Positions 54,570 through 64,000 of a DNA stretch of 64,000 nt are shown piece after piece. The stretch comes from Bacteroidota bacterium. GTDB lineage: Bacteria > Bacteroidota > Bacteroidia > B-17B0 > Aurantibacillaceae. Each line of letters begins with the position of its first letter. Position 1 is the first letter of the stretch. The stretch lies in assembly GCA_013297775.1 (NCBI GenBank), contig JAAFIL010000017.1:1-64000 (forward strand), in the 5' to 3' direction. The translations under genes were made by a program, and so were the position numbers. The notes beneath the pieces were generated by a model. The model was not told the DNA's origin. It made no database searches and saw only the letters and a program-made list of their open reading frames with translations.

Positions 54570-54995
54570 ATGAAAACACAAACAAATTATTTACCAAAAG
54601 CATTTTTATTAATTGGTGTGTTGGGTGCGCTGGCTGTTGCTTTGGGTGCTTTAGGGGCTCATTTTTTAAAGGCTCAATTAAAAACGGGTTTAATAAGTGT
54701 GGATTTGTTAGAGGGTTTTGATAAAGGCGTGCGTTATCATTTTTACCACTTGTTAGCAATGGTGTTTATTTTAATTTTGCAACAAACCTATCCGAACCGT
54801 TTTTTGAAATGGGCGTATTGGTGTTTCTTTTGGGGTATTGTTTTATTTAGTGGATCACTTTATTTTTTGTGTACCCGTCATGTATTAGGTTTAGAGTTTT
54901 TAAAGGTGCTGGGTCCTGTTACGCCCATTGGTGGTTTATTTTTTATAGCGGGTTGGGTATTTTTAAGTTGTAGTGCATTGCTGTTAAAAAAATAA
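54570..54995 (+). CDS. DUF423 membrane protein
   Basis: The 141-residue protein has four hydrophobic segments and the DUF423 (YgdD/TMEM256-like) hallmarks GALAVALGALGAHFLKAQL, FDKGVRYHFYHLLAMVF, LFSGSLYFLC and GPVTPIGGLFFIAGW. The function is unknown. It is co-transcribed with the MazG-like gene. Confidence 0.9.
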   Translation: MKTQTNYLPKAFLLIGVLGALAVALGALGAHFLKAQLKTGLISVDLLEGFDKGVRYHFYHLLAMVFILILQQTYPNRFLKWAYWCFFWGIVLFSGSLYFLCTRHVLGLEFLKVLGPVTPIGGLFFIAGWVFLSCSALLLKK

Positions 54996-55329
54996 AACTG
55001 ATTTGGTTTGATGTGCATTACTTAATACCCTCGTTATTCTTTGTTTAATATTTGTTTCTTTCTTAAACCGTAATTTTAAGAAAGAAATTCTTTAGAATAA
55101 AATAGCTAACTCTATAAAAATACTTGAACCCTTATCTCGTCCTTGTTTAGTGAAGCGTAACGAGGACGTTTGAGAGCTGCGTTTGTAACGCAGATAAAGT
55201 GATGGTGTGGGCGTTACAAACGCCCGTTTAGCACATCCTCGTTTCCGCTAACGCTCAAATAAGGACGAGGGGAAAAGAGAAATTAAGAACCGCTTAAAAA
55301 ATGAGTTAGATGGAATAGACTGTTGAAAT
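54996..55329. other. Gene-free region with the second double-hairpin repeat
   Basis: This 334-bp gap between the convergent DUF423 and rpiB genes is mostly occupied by the dispersed repeat copy at 55133-55267. Nothing else is supported. Confidence 0.6.
55133..55267. repeat. Double-hairpin dispersed repeat, copy B
   Basis: This is the reverse complement of the unit at 21991-22125, with 6 differences in 135 positions. The internal hairpins CTGCGTTTGTAACGCAG and GGGCGTTACAAACGCCC are unchanged in their stems. Here it sits between two convergent genes, a neutral place that could also serve as a bidirectional transcription stop. Confidence 0.85.
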
Positions 55330-55761
55330 CTAATCCTTATCTATTTTTTCTATCCGTTGTTGGTGTCGTCCACCTTCAAATGTTTGAGTTAAGAACACAT
55401 CCACACATTTTATAGCTTCTTCTAAAGTAATGTAACGGCCAGGTAATGTTAAAATATTGGCATTGTTGTGTTGGCGGGCTAAACTTGCTATTTCGGCATT
55501 CCAACATAAAGCGGCTCTAATGCCTTTGTGCTTATTGGCCGACATGTTAATGCCATTTCCACTGCCGCATATTAATATACCTTGGGTATCTGTTTTTGAA
55601 AGTACTTCTAATGCAACAACGTGGCCATAATCGGGATAATCGGCGCGTTCGGTACTGTAACATCCTTTATCGGTTGTAGGTATTCCTTTTTCTGTTAAGT
55701 AAGTGCGTAACTGCTCTTTTAACTCGAACCCAGCGTGGTCGCTACCTATAACTATTTTCAT
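55330..55761 (-). CDS. rpiB: Ribose 5-phosphate isomerase B
   Basis: RpiB interconverts ribose 5-phosphate and ribulose 5-phosphate in the pentose phosphate pathway. The 143-residue protein starts MKIVIGSDHAGFELKEQL, with ILICGSGNGINMSANK (catalytic Cys) and NANILTLPGRYI. It is typical in length and content. Confidence 0.95.
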   Translation of the reverse strand: MKIVIGSDHAGFELKEQLRTYLTEKGIPTTDKGCYSTERADYPDYGHVVALEVLSKTDTQGILICGSGNGINMSANKHKGIRAALCWNAEIASLARQHNNANILTLPGRYITLEEAIKCVDVFLTQTFEGGRHQQRIEKIDKD

Positions 55762-56307
55762 ACGTTTTACTTATCTGCTTAAATTGAAATTACCTTACCA
55801 AAACTACTTATAAAAAATAATTTACCCAACAAAATGATTGTGGACGATTGTGAATAAGATGTAATACACGTTAATTAACACTCATAAGTTAAGTGTTTGA
55901 TTTTAAAGCCTATTTAAAGTAAGTAATGAACATCTTTTATGTTAATAGAAAAATAATGTGTTAATTAAAAGTCTATATAATTTTAAGGAATTATTAAATA
56001 AATTTATATGCTTTACGTTAAACTAGTAAACAAGCTATTTTTATAATTTGCTCCCTAAAGTTTTACAGTTAAAAATAGGTTTACCAACAATTCATTACCT
56101 AGGTTATTTATACACACTCATTACGTTTAACAATTGTTAATTGTTTTAAATAAAGCTGATAATCAAGGTTATAATACTGTAAATTTGTGAACAAGTGTGT
56201 TAACGAAAACTGATAAGTGATGAAAGCAAGTTTTAAAATAAAAGTAATAAACAGTATTAACACCTTATATATATAATACATAATTAAATTTTTAAAAAAA
56301 GATATAT
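55762..56307. other. AT-rich intergenic region with DnaA-box matches; candidate replication origin
   Basis: This 546-bp gap between the divergent rpiB and nadA genes is very AT-rich. Two 9-mers match the DnaA-box pattern TTATNCACA exactly: TGTGAATAA at 55849-55857 (reverse) and TTATACACA at 56108-56116. TGTGAACAA at 56186-56194 has one mismatch. An almost pure A/T run follows at about 56260-56300. These are features of oriC, but dnaA is not in the window and chance matches are possible in such composition. Confidence 0.3.
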
Positions 56308-57285
56308 ATGTTATTAGAGAAAGGGTACTTAGAAAAGGAGATTGATCCGGCTCTTGATTTATTCAAAGAAATCAATTATCTTAAAAAGAAAAAGAATGCG
56401 GTGATACTTGCGCACTACTATCAAGATGCTGACATTCAAGATATTGCTGATTATATTGGCGATAGTTTGGGGCTTGCGCAAGAAGCCGAAAAAAGTACGG
56501 CCGACATCATTTTATTTGCTGGAGTTCATTTTATGGCCGAAACAGCAAAAATATTAAATCCATCAAAAAAAGTTTTAATTCCCGATTTAAAAGCAGGTTG
56601 TAGTTTAGCCGACTCGTGTCCGGCAACCGAATTTGCAGCGTTTAAAGCGCAGCACCCTCATCACATTGTATTAACGTATATCAATTGCACCGCTGATATT
56701 AAAGCCCTTTCGGATGTGATTGTAACTTCTACAAATGCGGTTCAAATTGTGGAGTCTTTTCCAAAAGAACAAGCCATTATTTTTGCTCCCGATAAAAATT
56801 TAGGGGCTTATATTAACAAAAAAACGGGGCGTAACATGGTTTTGTGGGATGGTAGTTGTATGGTTCACGAAATTTTTAGTTTAGAAAAGTTAGTTAAATT
56901 AAAGTTACAGCATCCCGAAGCTAAAGTAATTGCGCATCCCGAATGTGAAGAAGCTATATTAGCACACGCAGAATTTATTGGTAGCACCACAGCTTTATTA
57001 AATTATACGAAAAAGTCGGCTGACTCAACGTTTATTGTGTTAACTGAAACGGGTATTTTACATCAAATGCAAAAGGCAAGTCCACATAAAACGTTTATAC
57101 CAGCCCCACCTAATAACAGTTGTGCGTGTAACGATTGTCCGCACATGAAATTAAATACCTTAGAAAAAATTTACATTGCATTAAAATACGAACAACCCGA
57201 ACTGTTAATGTCTGATTCACTCATTAAACGTGCAAAAGCCCCTATTGCTAAAATGTTAGAACTAAGCGCACAATTTGGCTTGTAA
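56308..57285 (+). CDS. nadA: Quinolinate synthase
   Basis: NadA condenses iminoaspartate and dihydroxyacetone phosphate to quinolinate in NAD synthesis, using an oxygen-sensitive [4Fe-4S] cluster. The 325-residue protein has [20 protein letters not shown], the Cys-bearing AGCSLADSC (C98/C104), the [12 protein letters not shown] segment, [15 protein letters not shown] and the C-terminal [17 protein letters not shown]. nadB and nadC are not in the window. Confidence 0.96.
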   Translation: MLLEKGYLEKEIDPALDLFKEINYLKKKKNAVILAHYYQDADIQDIADYIGDSLGLAQEAEKSTADIILFAGVHFMAETAKILNPSKKVLIPDLKAGCSLADSCPATEFAAFKAQHPHHIVLTYINCTADIKALSDVIVTSTNAVQIVESFPKEQAIIFAPDKNLGAYINKKTGRNMVLWDGSCMVHEIFSLEKLVKLKLQHPEAKVIAHPECEEAILAHAEFIGSTTALLNYTKKSADSTFIVLTETGILHQMQKASPHKTFIPAPPNNSCACNDCPHMKLNTLEKIYIALKYEQPELLMSDSLIKRAKAPIAKMLELSAQFGL

Positions 57286-57414
57286 TGTGTTTTACTAAAA
57301 TAATGCTTAAATTTATTAAGAAAAAAATGGATTTAATAATACATCTAAAGTCATTAAAAATAACAGTAAATATGTAGAGCTCTAATGGGTTTGTTATGAT
57401 TATGATTTAAGTAT

Positions 57415-59079
57415 ATGAAGTTGATAAAAAAGATACTTTTTAGTTTATGTATGAGTGGTGTAACGTTGGCAACGGCACAAACTCCACAAAACCCTAATGG
57501 GTATAATAAATTTTACCACGGTAATGGTGTTGTATCTTCTGAAGGTACCATGAAAGATGGGAAACCTGATGGATACTGGAAAAACTATTCTGAATTAGGT
57601 ATTATAAAAATTGAAGGCAATCGCAAAAACTTTTTGTTAGATAGTATTTGGAAATTTTATGATGGAAAAGGACGCATTAGTAAAACAGTAAGTTATTTAG
57701 AAGGTAAAAAAAATGGTTTAACCATAGTTTACGATAGTACTGGACGTTTGCTAACCAAAGAAAATTTAGTAAACGATATTAAACAAGGTAATCAATACGC
57801 TTATCATAAAAATGGAAGAGTAAGAACTCTTACCCCTTTTAAAGATGGCAAACCCGAAGGAATGGCTTTTGAGTATAGCGACGACTCCACTTTAATAGGC
57901 ATGGTGAATTATAAAAATGGCATTATGCAAGCGAACGATCGTTTTAACCGCCGAGATAAAGACGGTAGAAAACAAGGCTATTGGAAAGAATTTTATGAAG
58001 ATTATAGCCTTAAAAAAGAAATGAAGTACAATGGCGATTCGTTAGACGGCTATGTGAAAGAATACGACAAAAAAGGAAACCTAACCAGTACGAAAAAATT
58101 TAATTTTGGTAAACCTGTTTTGCGCGCCCCCGAAATTGCAAGTGTTGAAGTATATAAAGAAGTGTATGAAGACGGGACTTTAAAGTACGAAGGCGTTTAC
58201 AGCGACGGTGTGGCTATTGGTACGCATTTTCATTACATTCAACAACGTAAATGCGATTCTTCTTTATTTTTAAGAGACGACACCAGCAATATCTATATAA
58301 AAAAATTAGTGTGTAGAAATGTGGCTGTACCCGATAGTTGCATTGAGTATTTTGATGGTACCGTTGTAGCAAAAGGAGGCGTAGATAGCGTTAGAAATAG
58401 AATTGGTATTTGGACAGAATACCACAATACGGGCGAGTTTAAAGGCAAAGGAAAATATTTAGCCAATGGGCGAACGGGCGATTGGGAATTTTTTTACCCG
58501 TCGGGTAAGCTAGAGCAAAAAGGAAAATACGATAAAAAAGGTCGGCCTCAAGGTGTTTGGAAATGGTTTTACGAAAGTGGAACCGTAATGCGCGAAGAAG
58601 TTTTTGTAAATGGTAAACGCGAAGGCACCATGACAGACTATACAGAAGATGGTAAAATATTAACAACGGGTGCTTGGGTCGAAAATGAAAAAGTAGGCCC
58701 TTGGATATATGAAACAAGCGATTATTTAGAAATGGGTAGTTTTTCTAATGGAGAAACGGATAGTGCTTGGGTATCGTATTATATGCCAGCAAAACGCAAA
58801 CGTTACGTGGGTTCTTTTCAATCGGGCGACCCCGTTGGGCAACATTATAAATATTACACCAATGGACAGTTAGAGTACAGCGGCAAATATGTAAGCGGCA
58901 TGAAAGATGGTGATTGGTTTTTTTACGATGAACTCGGTTTTAATTACTTAAGAATAACGTATCAAAGCGACATTGAAGTAGCTTGGCAGGGCAAAAAAAT
59001 ACGCCCAACTTACGAAGAAAGTTTACGCACCTACACTATTAAAATTGACGAAAATAAAAGTCAAACCATTCGTAAATAA
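57415..59079 (+). CDS. Secreted YwqK/MORN-type repeat protein
   Basis: The 554-residue protein has a signal peptide (MKLIKKILFSLCMSGVTLATA). The rest consists of many short beta-hairpin repeats of about 22-24 residues with the pattern G-x-x-x-G-x-W-x-x-[FY]-[YH]-x-x-G, for example GVWKWFYESGTVMREEVFVN and GDWEFFYPSGKLEQKGKY. Databases label these repeats as YwqK family antitoxin; here a signal peptide and the absence of a toxin gene argue against a toxin-antitoxin role. It is probably a periplasmic or surface binding protein. Confidence 0.85.
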   Translation: MKLIKKILFSLCMSGVTLATAQTPQNPNGYNKFYHGNGVVSSEGTMKDGKPDGYWKNYSELGIIKIEGNRKNFLLDSIWKFYDGKGRISKTVSYLEGKKNGLTIVYDSTGRLLTKENLVNDIKQGNQYAYHKNGRVRTLTPFKDGKPEGMAFEYSDDSTLIGMVNYKNGIMQANDRFNRRDKDGRKQGYWKEFYEDYSLKKEMKYNGDSLDGYVKEYDKKGNLTSTKKFNFGKPVLRAPEIASVEVYKEVYEDGTLKYEGVYSDGVAIGTHFHYIQQRKCDSSLFLRDDTSNIYIKKLVCRNVAVPDSCIEYFDGTVVAKGGVDSVRNRIGIWTEYHNTGEFKGKGKYLANGRTGDWEFFYPSGKLEQKGKYDKKGRPQGVWKWFYESGTVMREEVFVNGKREGTMTDYTEDGKILTTGAWVENEKVGPWIYETSDYLEMGSFSNGETDSAWVSYYMPAKRKRYVGSFQSGDPVGQHYKYYTNGQLEYSGKYVSGMKDGDWFFYDELGFNYLRITYQSDIEVAWQGKKIRPTYEESLRTYTIKIDENKSQTIRK

Positions 59080-59160
59080 ACTATTAACAGAGAATAGGTA
59101 ATTAAAGTAGTCGAATAATTTAGTCATACCCCTCCTTTTTTTTTATATTTAAAGCAAATT

Positions 59161-62100
59161 ATGTCAGATAAAAAAGGACTTACAAACGTAGATGGTAATA
59201 CATTAGAGCAATTGCCGCTTGCCGTTATTTTATTTGATACCAAACGTATTTACTTTTTAAACAGTAAAGCAAAAAAAATATTAGGCTTAGTGAGTATTAA
59301 GTCCGATAAATTGCAAGAACTGAGTTTATTGGATTATGTGGCTGATCAGCACAAACAACTTTTCAAAACTAGCATCACAAAAATAATTAATGGTACCGAT
59401 TTTGATTCTCTCGAATCAAATTTTATTAATCATAAGGGTAAATTTTTACAATTAGAAATCAAATCTAACCGTGTCCTATTTAATGGAAAGCGGGTTTGCC
59501 AAGCCACTTTTTTCGATGTATCGAAACGAAAGAAACAGGAAGTAGAATTAGCAGATGCTTTTAACTTGTTAGAAAGTTTAAGTAACTACAGTAGAGATGT
59601 TATTTTTAAATTTGATTTATACCCTAAACCAAGTTGTGTTTTTATTAGTGATGGTGTAAAAGATTTAGTAGGTTACGAACCCAGTTTCTTTTATAAATCG
59701 TTGGCTGGTATTAAGCGAATCATTTTTAAAGACGATTATGCTCCTTACACAACTTCAACGCGTGCATTTATTACATTTTATAAAAAGCTTAACGGTAATA
59801 AAAGTATTATTACCCGATGGAAACATAAAAATGGAAGTACTTTATACATCGAACTTTTACTAAATCTTGTATTCGATTCTAAGAACCACTTGGTATCTAT
59901 TATTGGTAATTGCCGAAATGTAAGCGATAAATTACAAATAGAAAAGTTATTGAGCGAATCAAAAGAACGGTTTGAATTATTAGCTAATAATAGCAATGAC
60001 ATTATTCATTTCTTCACCTATTTTCCTAAGCCTCGGTATTTATATGTTAGTCCAAACGTTAGTAAAATATTGGGCTATACTCCCCAAGATTTTTATGACG
60101 ATTCTAATTTTTACACTAAACATTTAAAAAGTAGTACCGACGATTTTAAACGGATTGAAGAAAAATTAATGGTAATACAACAGAAAAGTACGAACATTAA
60201 TTTTACTTATACATTTCAAACAATAAAAGCTGATGGCAGTTTTATTTGGCTCGAAAATAACTTAGTTCCTATTTTTGGCGAAAACGGAAAAACAAAAATG
60301 TTTTTAAATGTGCTTAGAGACATTACTGCACAAAAAATACACGAGCAAGAATTGAATCGTAAAAGTAGCGATTACGAACAATTATTAAATACTGCACCAA
60401 TGGCCTGTATTATTCACCACCAAGGCAGTATCGAATATTGTAACGATGCCGTTTTAGCTATTTTGCAAACACGCAACAGCAAAAAACTATTGGGCAAATT
60501 TTTAATTGATATGGTTGTTGAAAAAGATCGTCGCCGATTAGTAAACGATATTTCGCGTCGCATAAAAAAATCAATCAAAACAGCACCGCCGCATTATAAG
60601 TTTAGAACGTTTAAAGATCATATTATTGAAGTAAGCATTCAATCCAAACCCATTCAATACAACGGTAAAAGTGGTATTTTAAGCGTTATCGAAAATGTTA
60701 CCGAACGCAAGCAAATTGAAAAACAACAATTACGTTCCGAAGTAGTAGAGTCAACCAATAAATTACTAGTAAAAGAAATTGACGAACGCTCAAAAATAGA
60801 AGAGAAGTTAATAGACCAAACCGCACGTTTAAAAGCGGTACTCGAAAGCAGTTCGCATTTAGTATGGACAGTTAACCATAAGTTAGAGATTACTTCATTT
60901 AATAGTAATTTTTACAACGTTATAAAAGCCATATATGCCAAGCACATCGAACCAGGTATTTCAGTAAATGAATTACTAAGTGGGCCTAGAGGAGATTTAT
61001 ATGCTAAATTTTGGTTACCCAAATATAAAAGAGGATTGGCAGGCGAGTCGCTTGAGTTTGAAAACGAAGAGTTTGACGAAACCCAACAAGTATTTCGAAA
61101 AATACATATTAATCCTATTCTTAATAAAAGCGGACGTATTAACGAAATATCGTGTATTGCCAGCGATATTACCAAAGCAAAACTTTACGAAAAACAAATT
61201 ATTGAACAATCGGGTCGCTTACAAGCCATTTTTGAAAGTGGTAATCAATTGATGTGGAGTGTCAATAAAAAAATTGAACTCACCAATTACAATCAAAACT
61301 ATTATAATGCCATCTTTGAATTGCATGGCATTTACCCGCAAATTGGTAAAACAGTTTATTACGATACGTTTAAGAAAAAAGAAGATCCTTTTGCAAACGT
61401 ATGGGATAAACGCTACGAAGAAGTTTTTAAAGGAAAAAGCCTCGACTTTATTACTGACCGCGAATTAGTAGATGGCAGCATCATTTACAGGCAGATTTAT
61501 CTACAACCCATTATTGGCAACAACAACGAAGTTATTGAGGCATCGGGTATTGCTTACGACATTACCGATAAAATACAATCTGAACAAAAAATTAAAAACC
61601 AAACCGCCAAACTTAAAGCCATTTTTGAAAGTGGCAATCAGTTTATTTGGACGGTGAATAAAGACTATCGCTTAACCTCATTCAACAAAGAATTTTCTCA
61701 AACAATTTATGATATTTTTGGCTTTTATCCAATTCTTAACACCGATCCTTATACCGCTTATCCACCCGATAAGGTAGAACTATTTTTGGGTTTTTGGCAT
61801 AGTAAATACGAAGAAGTATTCAAAGGGAAAGCCATGAATTTTGTTTCGCAACGGGCAAACATGGATGGGAGCATGCGGTACCGTCAAATTTATTTAAACC
61901 CTATTTATAGCGGCAACTCAGTAACCGAAGTGGCGGGTGTTGGTTTCGATATTACCGATAAAGTATTATCCGAACAAAAAATAAGTAACCAAGCCGCCAA
62001 GTTAAACGCCATTTTCGATAGTTCTATGCACTATATTTGGACAGTTGATATTTTCTTAAAGCTAACCTCGTTCAATAAAAATTATTTCGACTTAATAAAA

Positions 62101-62991
62101 ACAATATACAACACCCAGCCATATTTGGGCTTTCAACTAAATCGTGGAATTTTAGCAAGCGATAAAGGTTACGTTAGTTTAATTGAAACCAATTACAAAG
62201 AAGCGTTTACTGGAGTACCCAAAAATTTTGAGTTAGAATTAGCCGACCAGCTAGGGAATAAAATGTATTTGGAAGTGTTTTTGAATCCCATTTTTGATGG
62301 TTCGGCGGTTATCGAAGTAAGTGGCATTGCTCACGATATAACCGATAAAAAAACATCGCAAGAAAAAATTGTACAAAGTTTGCGAGAGAAAGAAGTACTG
62401 TTAAAAGAAGTACATCACCGCGTTAAAAATAACATGCAAGTTATTTCCAGTATTCTTAATTTACAAAGCAGTTATGTTAGCGACGAATATGCTTTAAGTT
62501 TATTAAAAGAAAGTCAGAACCGCATTAAAACCATGGCTTACATCCACGAAAGCCTTTATCAAAATAAAACATTTGCTACCATAGATTTTTCGGATTACAT
62601 TGCCACGTTGAGTAGTAATATCATTCAATCGTATGCCATTAGTACCGATAAAGTTAAACTCATTCTTAACATTTCCAAAGTTGTTTTAGGCTTAGACGTT
62701 AGCATTCCTGCGGGTTTAATTATAAATGAATTGGTTACCAATTCGATAAAACACGCATTTAACGATGGGAAAACAGGATTCTTATCCATAAATTTGAAAT
62801 CACAAAATAATACTGTAATTTTAGATGTTGTGGACAATGGCATTGGCTTACCCGATAATTTTGATTACCGGAACACCAATTCGTTGGGTCTTCAACTTGT
62901 AAATACCTTAGTAGAACAAATAGACGGAACTGTTGAGTTTAAAAATCGTGCCAGTGGCGGAACAGAAGTAAACATCACATTTCCGATTTGA
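59161..62991 (+). CDS. Soluble multi-PAS sensor histidine kinase (HisKA_2 type)
   Basis: The 1276-residue protein has no signal peptide or membrane segment, so it is a cytoplasmic sensor. There are about eight PAS modules. The first four (about 10-530) are diverse, with S-box ends such as VLRDITAQK and VIENVTERKQ. The last four, starting near residues 552, 682, 813 and 943, are clearly homologous to one another (R/K-L-x-A-[IV]-[FL]-[ED]-S, then a W-[ST]-V strand), a tandem amplification with a period of about 130 residues. The kinase core has LKEVHHRVKNNMQVISSILN (His near 1085) and a HATPase with LIINELVTNSIKHAF and NSLGLQLVNTLVEQ. It is followed after 10 bp by a LytTR response regulator gene, its probable partner. 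Confidence 0.92.
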   Translation: MSDKKGLTNVDGNTLEQLPLAVILFDTKRIYFLNSKAKKILGLVSIKSDKLQELSLLDYVADQHKQLFKTSITKIINGTDFDSLESNFINHKGKFLQLEIKSNRVLFNGKRVCQATFFDVSKRKKQEVELADAFNLLESLSNYSRDVIFKFDLYPKPSCVFISDGVKDLVGYEPSFFYKSLAGIKRIIFKDDYAPYTTSTRAFITFYKKLNGNKSIITRWKHKNGSTLYIELLLNLVFDSKNHLVSIIGNCRNVSDKLQIEKLLSESKERFELLANNSNDIIHFFTYFPKPRYLYVSPNVSKILGYTPQDFYDDSNFYTKHLKSSTDDFKRIEEKLMVIQQKSTNINFTYTFQTIKADGSFIWLENNLVPIFGENGKTKMFLNVLRDITAQKIHEQELNRKSSDYEQLLNTAPMACIIHHQGSIEYCNDAVLAILQTRNSKKLLGKFLIDMVVEKDRRRLVNDISRRIKKSIKTAPPHYKFRTFKDHIIEVSIQSKPIQYNGKSGILSVIENVTERKQIEKQQLRSEVVESTNKLLVKEIDERSKIEEKLIDQTARLKAVLESSSHLVWTVNHKLEITSFNSNFYNVIKAIYAKHIEPGISVNELLSGPRGDLYAKFWLPKYKRGLAGESLEFENEEFDETQQVFRKIHINPILNKSGRINEISCIASDITKAKLYEKQIIEQSGRLQAIFESGNQLMWSVNKKIELTNYNQNYYNAIFELHGIYPQIGKTVYYDTFKKKEDPFANVWDKRYEEVFKGKSLDFITDRELVDGSIIYRQIYLQPIIGNNNEVIEASGIAYDITDKIQSEQKIKNQTAKLKAIFESGNQFIWTVNKDYRLTSFNKEFSQTIYDIFGFYPILNTDPYTAYPPDKVELFLGFWHSKYEEVFKGKAMNFVSQRANMDGSMRYRQIYLNPIYSGNSVTEVAGVGFDITDKVLSEQKISNQAAKLNAIFDSSMHYIWTVDIFLKLTSFNKNYFDLIKTIYNTQPYLGFQLNRGILASDKGYVSLIETNYKEAFTGVPKNFELELADQLGNKMYLEVFLNPIFDGSAVIEVSGIAHDITDKKTSQEKIVQSLREKEVLLKEVHHRVKNNMQVISSILNLQSSYVSDEYALSLLKESQNRIKTMAYIHESLYQNKTFATIDFSDYIATLSSNIIQSYAISTDKVKLILNISKVVLGLDVSIPAGLIINELVTNSIKHAFNDGKTGFLSINLKSQNNTVILDVVDNGIGLPDNFDYRNTNSLGLQLVNTLVEQIDGTVEFKNRASGGTEVNITFPI

Positions 62992-63001
62992 AAATTAATA
63001 C

Positions 63002-63760
63002 ATGGAAAAATTGAACATATTCATCGTTGAAGATGAAAGCATCGTTGCAAAAGATATATCGAACAGCCTAACGAAACTAGGATATAACGTTGTAGGCATT
63101 GTTAATAATGGAAAAGATGCCATTGCCCAAGTAACCGAATTGCAACCCGATTTAGTGTTAATGGATATAATGATTAAAGGTGACATGACCGGAATTGATG
63201 TTAGCGAAAAATTAAAAGAAACACAAAACATTCCAGTTATTTTCTTAACTGCCTATGCCGACGAAGGAACACTTAGTAAAGCTAAAATAACCGAGCCTTA
63301 TGGTTATATTTTAAAACCCTTTAAAGAAATTGATTTACACAGCACCATCGAAATGGCAGTGTATAAACATCAAAAAGATTCAGCATTACAAAAAGAACGC
63401 GATTTTTTATACAGCTTAGTCGAAAATAAAGACGACACCAGCCGCGATATTTTATTTGTAAAAGCCAATAGCCGTTTAGTAAAAGTTTTGTTGCGCGATA
63501 TTTATTTTGTTGAAGCCCTTAAAGATTATGTTATCATTAACACGCAGTACGCACGTTACACCGTACATAGCACCATGAAGGACATTGAAAAGAAACTTGG
63601 TGAAAACGATTTTGTGCGTGTACACCGCAGTTTTATTGCCCGAAAAGATAAAATTCAAACCATCGAAAACCAAACGGTTGTTCTCGAAAACGAGAAAAAA
63701 ATAATTCCAATCGGTGGGTCCTATCGCGAAGAATTATTAACGAAATTAAATTTATTGTAA
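63002..63760 (+). CDS. LytTR-type response regulator
   Basis: The 252-residue protein has a receiver domain (about 1-122) with D11/E12, phospho-acceptor D55 (LVLMDIMIKGDMTG) and K105 (YILKPFKEI), a short linker, and a C-terminal LytTR DNA-binding domain (about 148-250, with VLLRDIYFVEALKDYVII and FVRVHRSFIARKDKI). It is expected to be phosphorylated by the PAS kinase directly upstream. LytTR regulators often control cell-surface or secreted functions; targets are not visible here. Confidence 0.94.
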   Translation: MEKLNIFIVEDESIVAKDISNSLTKLGYNVVGIVNNGKDAIAQVTELQPDLVLMDIMIKGDMTGIDVSEKLKETQNIPVIFLTAYADEGTLSKAKITEPYGYILKPFKEIDLHSTIEMAVYKHQKDSALQKERDFLYSLVENKDDTSRDILFVKANSRLVKVLLRDIYFVEALKDYVIINTQYARYTVHSTMKDIEKKLGENDFVRVHRSFIARKDKIQTIENQTVVLENEKKIIPIGGSYREELLTKLNLL

Positions 63761-63783
63761 AAACGAATAGACTATATAAAATT

Positions 63784-63817
63784 AAAAAAGGTGGTTCTAA
63801 TTTAAACCACCTTTTTT
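63784..63817 (+). terminator. Rho-independent terminator after the LytTR regulator
   Basis: AAAAAAGGTGGTT (63784-63796) and AACCACCTTTTTT (63805-63817) form a perfect 13-bp stem with an 8-nt loop and a T-tract. The A-tract on the other side could make it bidirectional. It closes the kinase-regulator operon 24 bp after the stop. Confidence 0.85.
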
Positions 63818-63951
63818 AATTTATAATTGCACAAGTCTATAAACAATCAACTTTTTTCATTAGATTTCAACTGTCTATTTCCATATAACTTAAATCATAG
63901 TATTTAATAACGGCATTGGCTTATTCTAAAATCCTCTTTCAAAATTTAATT

Positions 63952-63986
63952 TCCGCCTTTGCGAACTTTGCGTCTCTTTGCGTGCT
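63952..63986. repeat. Dispersed gcacgcaaag-type motif, inverted copy
   Basis: The complement reads AGCACGCAAAGAGACGCAAA followed by GTTCGCAAAGGCGG, the same motif as in the 87-bp repeats (35842-35869) and at 47378-47405. It lies close to the right window edge, so any larger repeat around it may be cut. Confidence 0.65.
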
Positions 63987-64000
63987 ATCTTTAGTGCAAT

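Noticed and set aside
57415-59079. Toxin-antitoxin system suggested by the YwqK repeat name
   Set aside because: The protein has a signal peptide and many repeats and has no small toxin gene beside it; the database label is about the repeat type only.

Overview
The window looks like a chromosomal segment of a mesophilic, AT-rich member of the Bacteroidota. The evidence is several type IX secretion (T9SS) C-terminal sorting domains, GLPGLI, DUF4290 and DUF4286 proteins, a MurF-Alr fusion, a region-1.1-less primary sigma factor of 288 residues, MurA with Asp in place of the catalytic Cys, and promoters of the TTTG-N19-TAnnTTTG type. I cannot assign a genus. Most of the window is core metabolism and cell-envelope biology; the accessory content is in small pockets that also hold mobile DNA. 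|| 1-2000: accessory pocket. The left edge is the end of an IS3-family element that has cut off the 3' end of a small membrane-protein gene. Next come a lipoprotein with an Ala/Val-rich tail and a decayed T9SS sorting-domain fragment. || 2000-10900: metH behind a SAM-type riboswitch with a terminator touching the start codon, a secreted retropepsin-like protein, a T9SS cargo protein, a histidine kinase/OmpR regulator pair, and an NTF2-like secreted protein. || 11000-17300: rod-shape operon mreB-mreC-mreD-mrdA-rodA, followed by a DedA membrane protein. || 17500-19000: three-gene cassette of unknown function with its own good promoter (small protein, two-TM membrane protein, SinR/Cas2-like small protein). 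|| 19000-24200: ettA, a hypothetical gene, a Septu-like defence pair in which the ATPase gene is intact but the HNH nuclease gene is split by about 395 bp of inserted repeat DNA, and an EVE-domain gene. || 24200-38500: TPR protein, DUF4286, rsmA, an iron-sulfur photolyase, then a long minus-strand run (DUF4290, murA, TlpA thioredoxin, dead-thioredoxin/OmpA fusion, grpE, dnaJ, HI0933-like flavoprotein), a 700-bp repeat-bearing gap, pckA and a small lipoprotein. || 38500-50300: recN, rpoD, an outer-membrane receptor with a GLPGLI partner, murF-alr, a lone glycosyltransferase, trmD and yqgE. || 50300-55800: pdxH, a large T9SS-secreted surface protein, a cyclase-family hydrolase, a MazG-like protein, DUF423 and rpiB. 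|| 55800-64000: an AT-rich 546-bp gap with two exact DnaA-box matches (candidate origin, unproven), nadA, a YwqK-repeat protein, and a 1276-residue soluble multi-PAS histidine kinase next to a LytTR response regulator. || At least four families of short non-coding repeats run through the intergenic DNA: a 135-bp double-hairpin repeat (two copies 33 kb apart in opposite orientation, 6 mismatches), a MITE-like unit with 18-bp perfect terminal inverted repeats inside the HNH gene, a 143-bp unit with 13-bp perfect inverted ends, and a roughly 165-bp unit with a solo end upstream of murF-alr. There is also an 87-bp direct repeat and a dispersed gcacgcaaag-type motif. I saw no rRNA, tRNA or CRISPR array.
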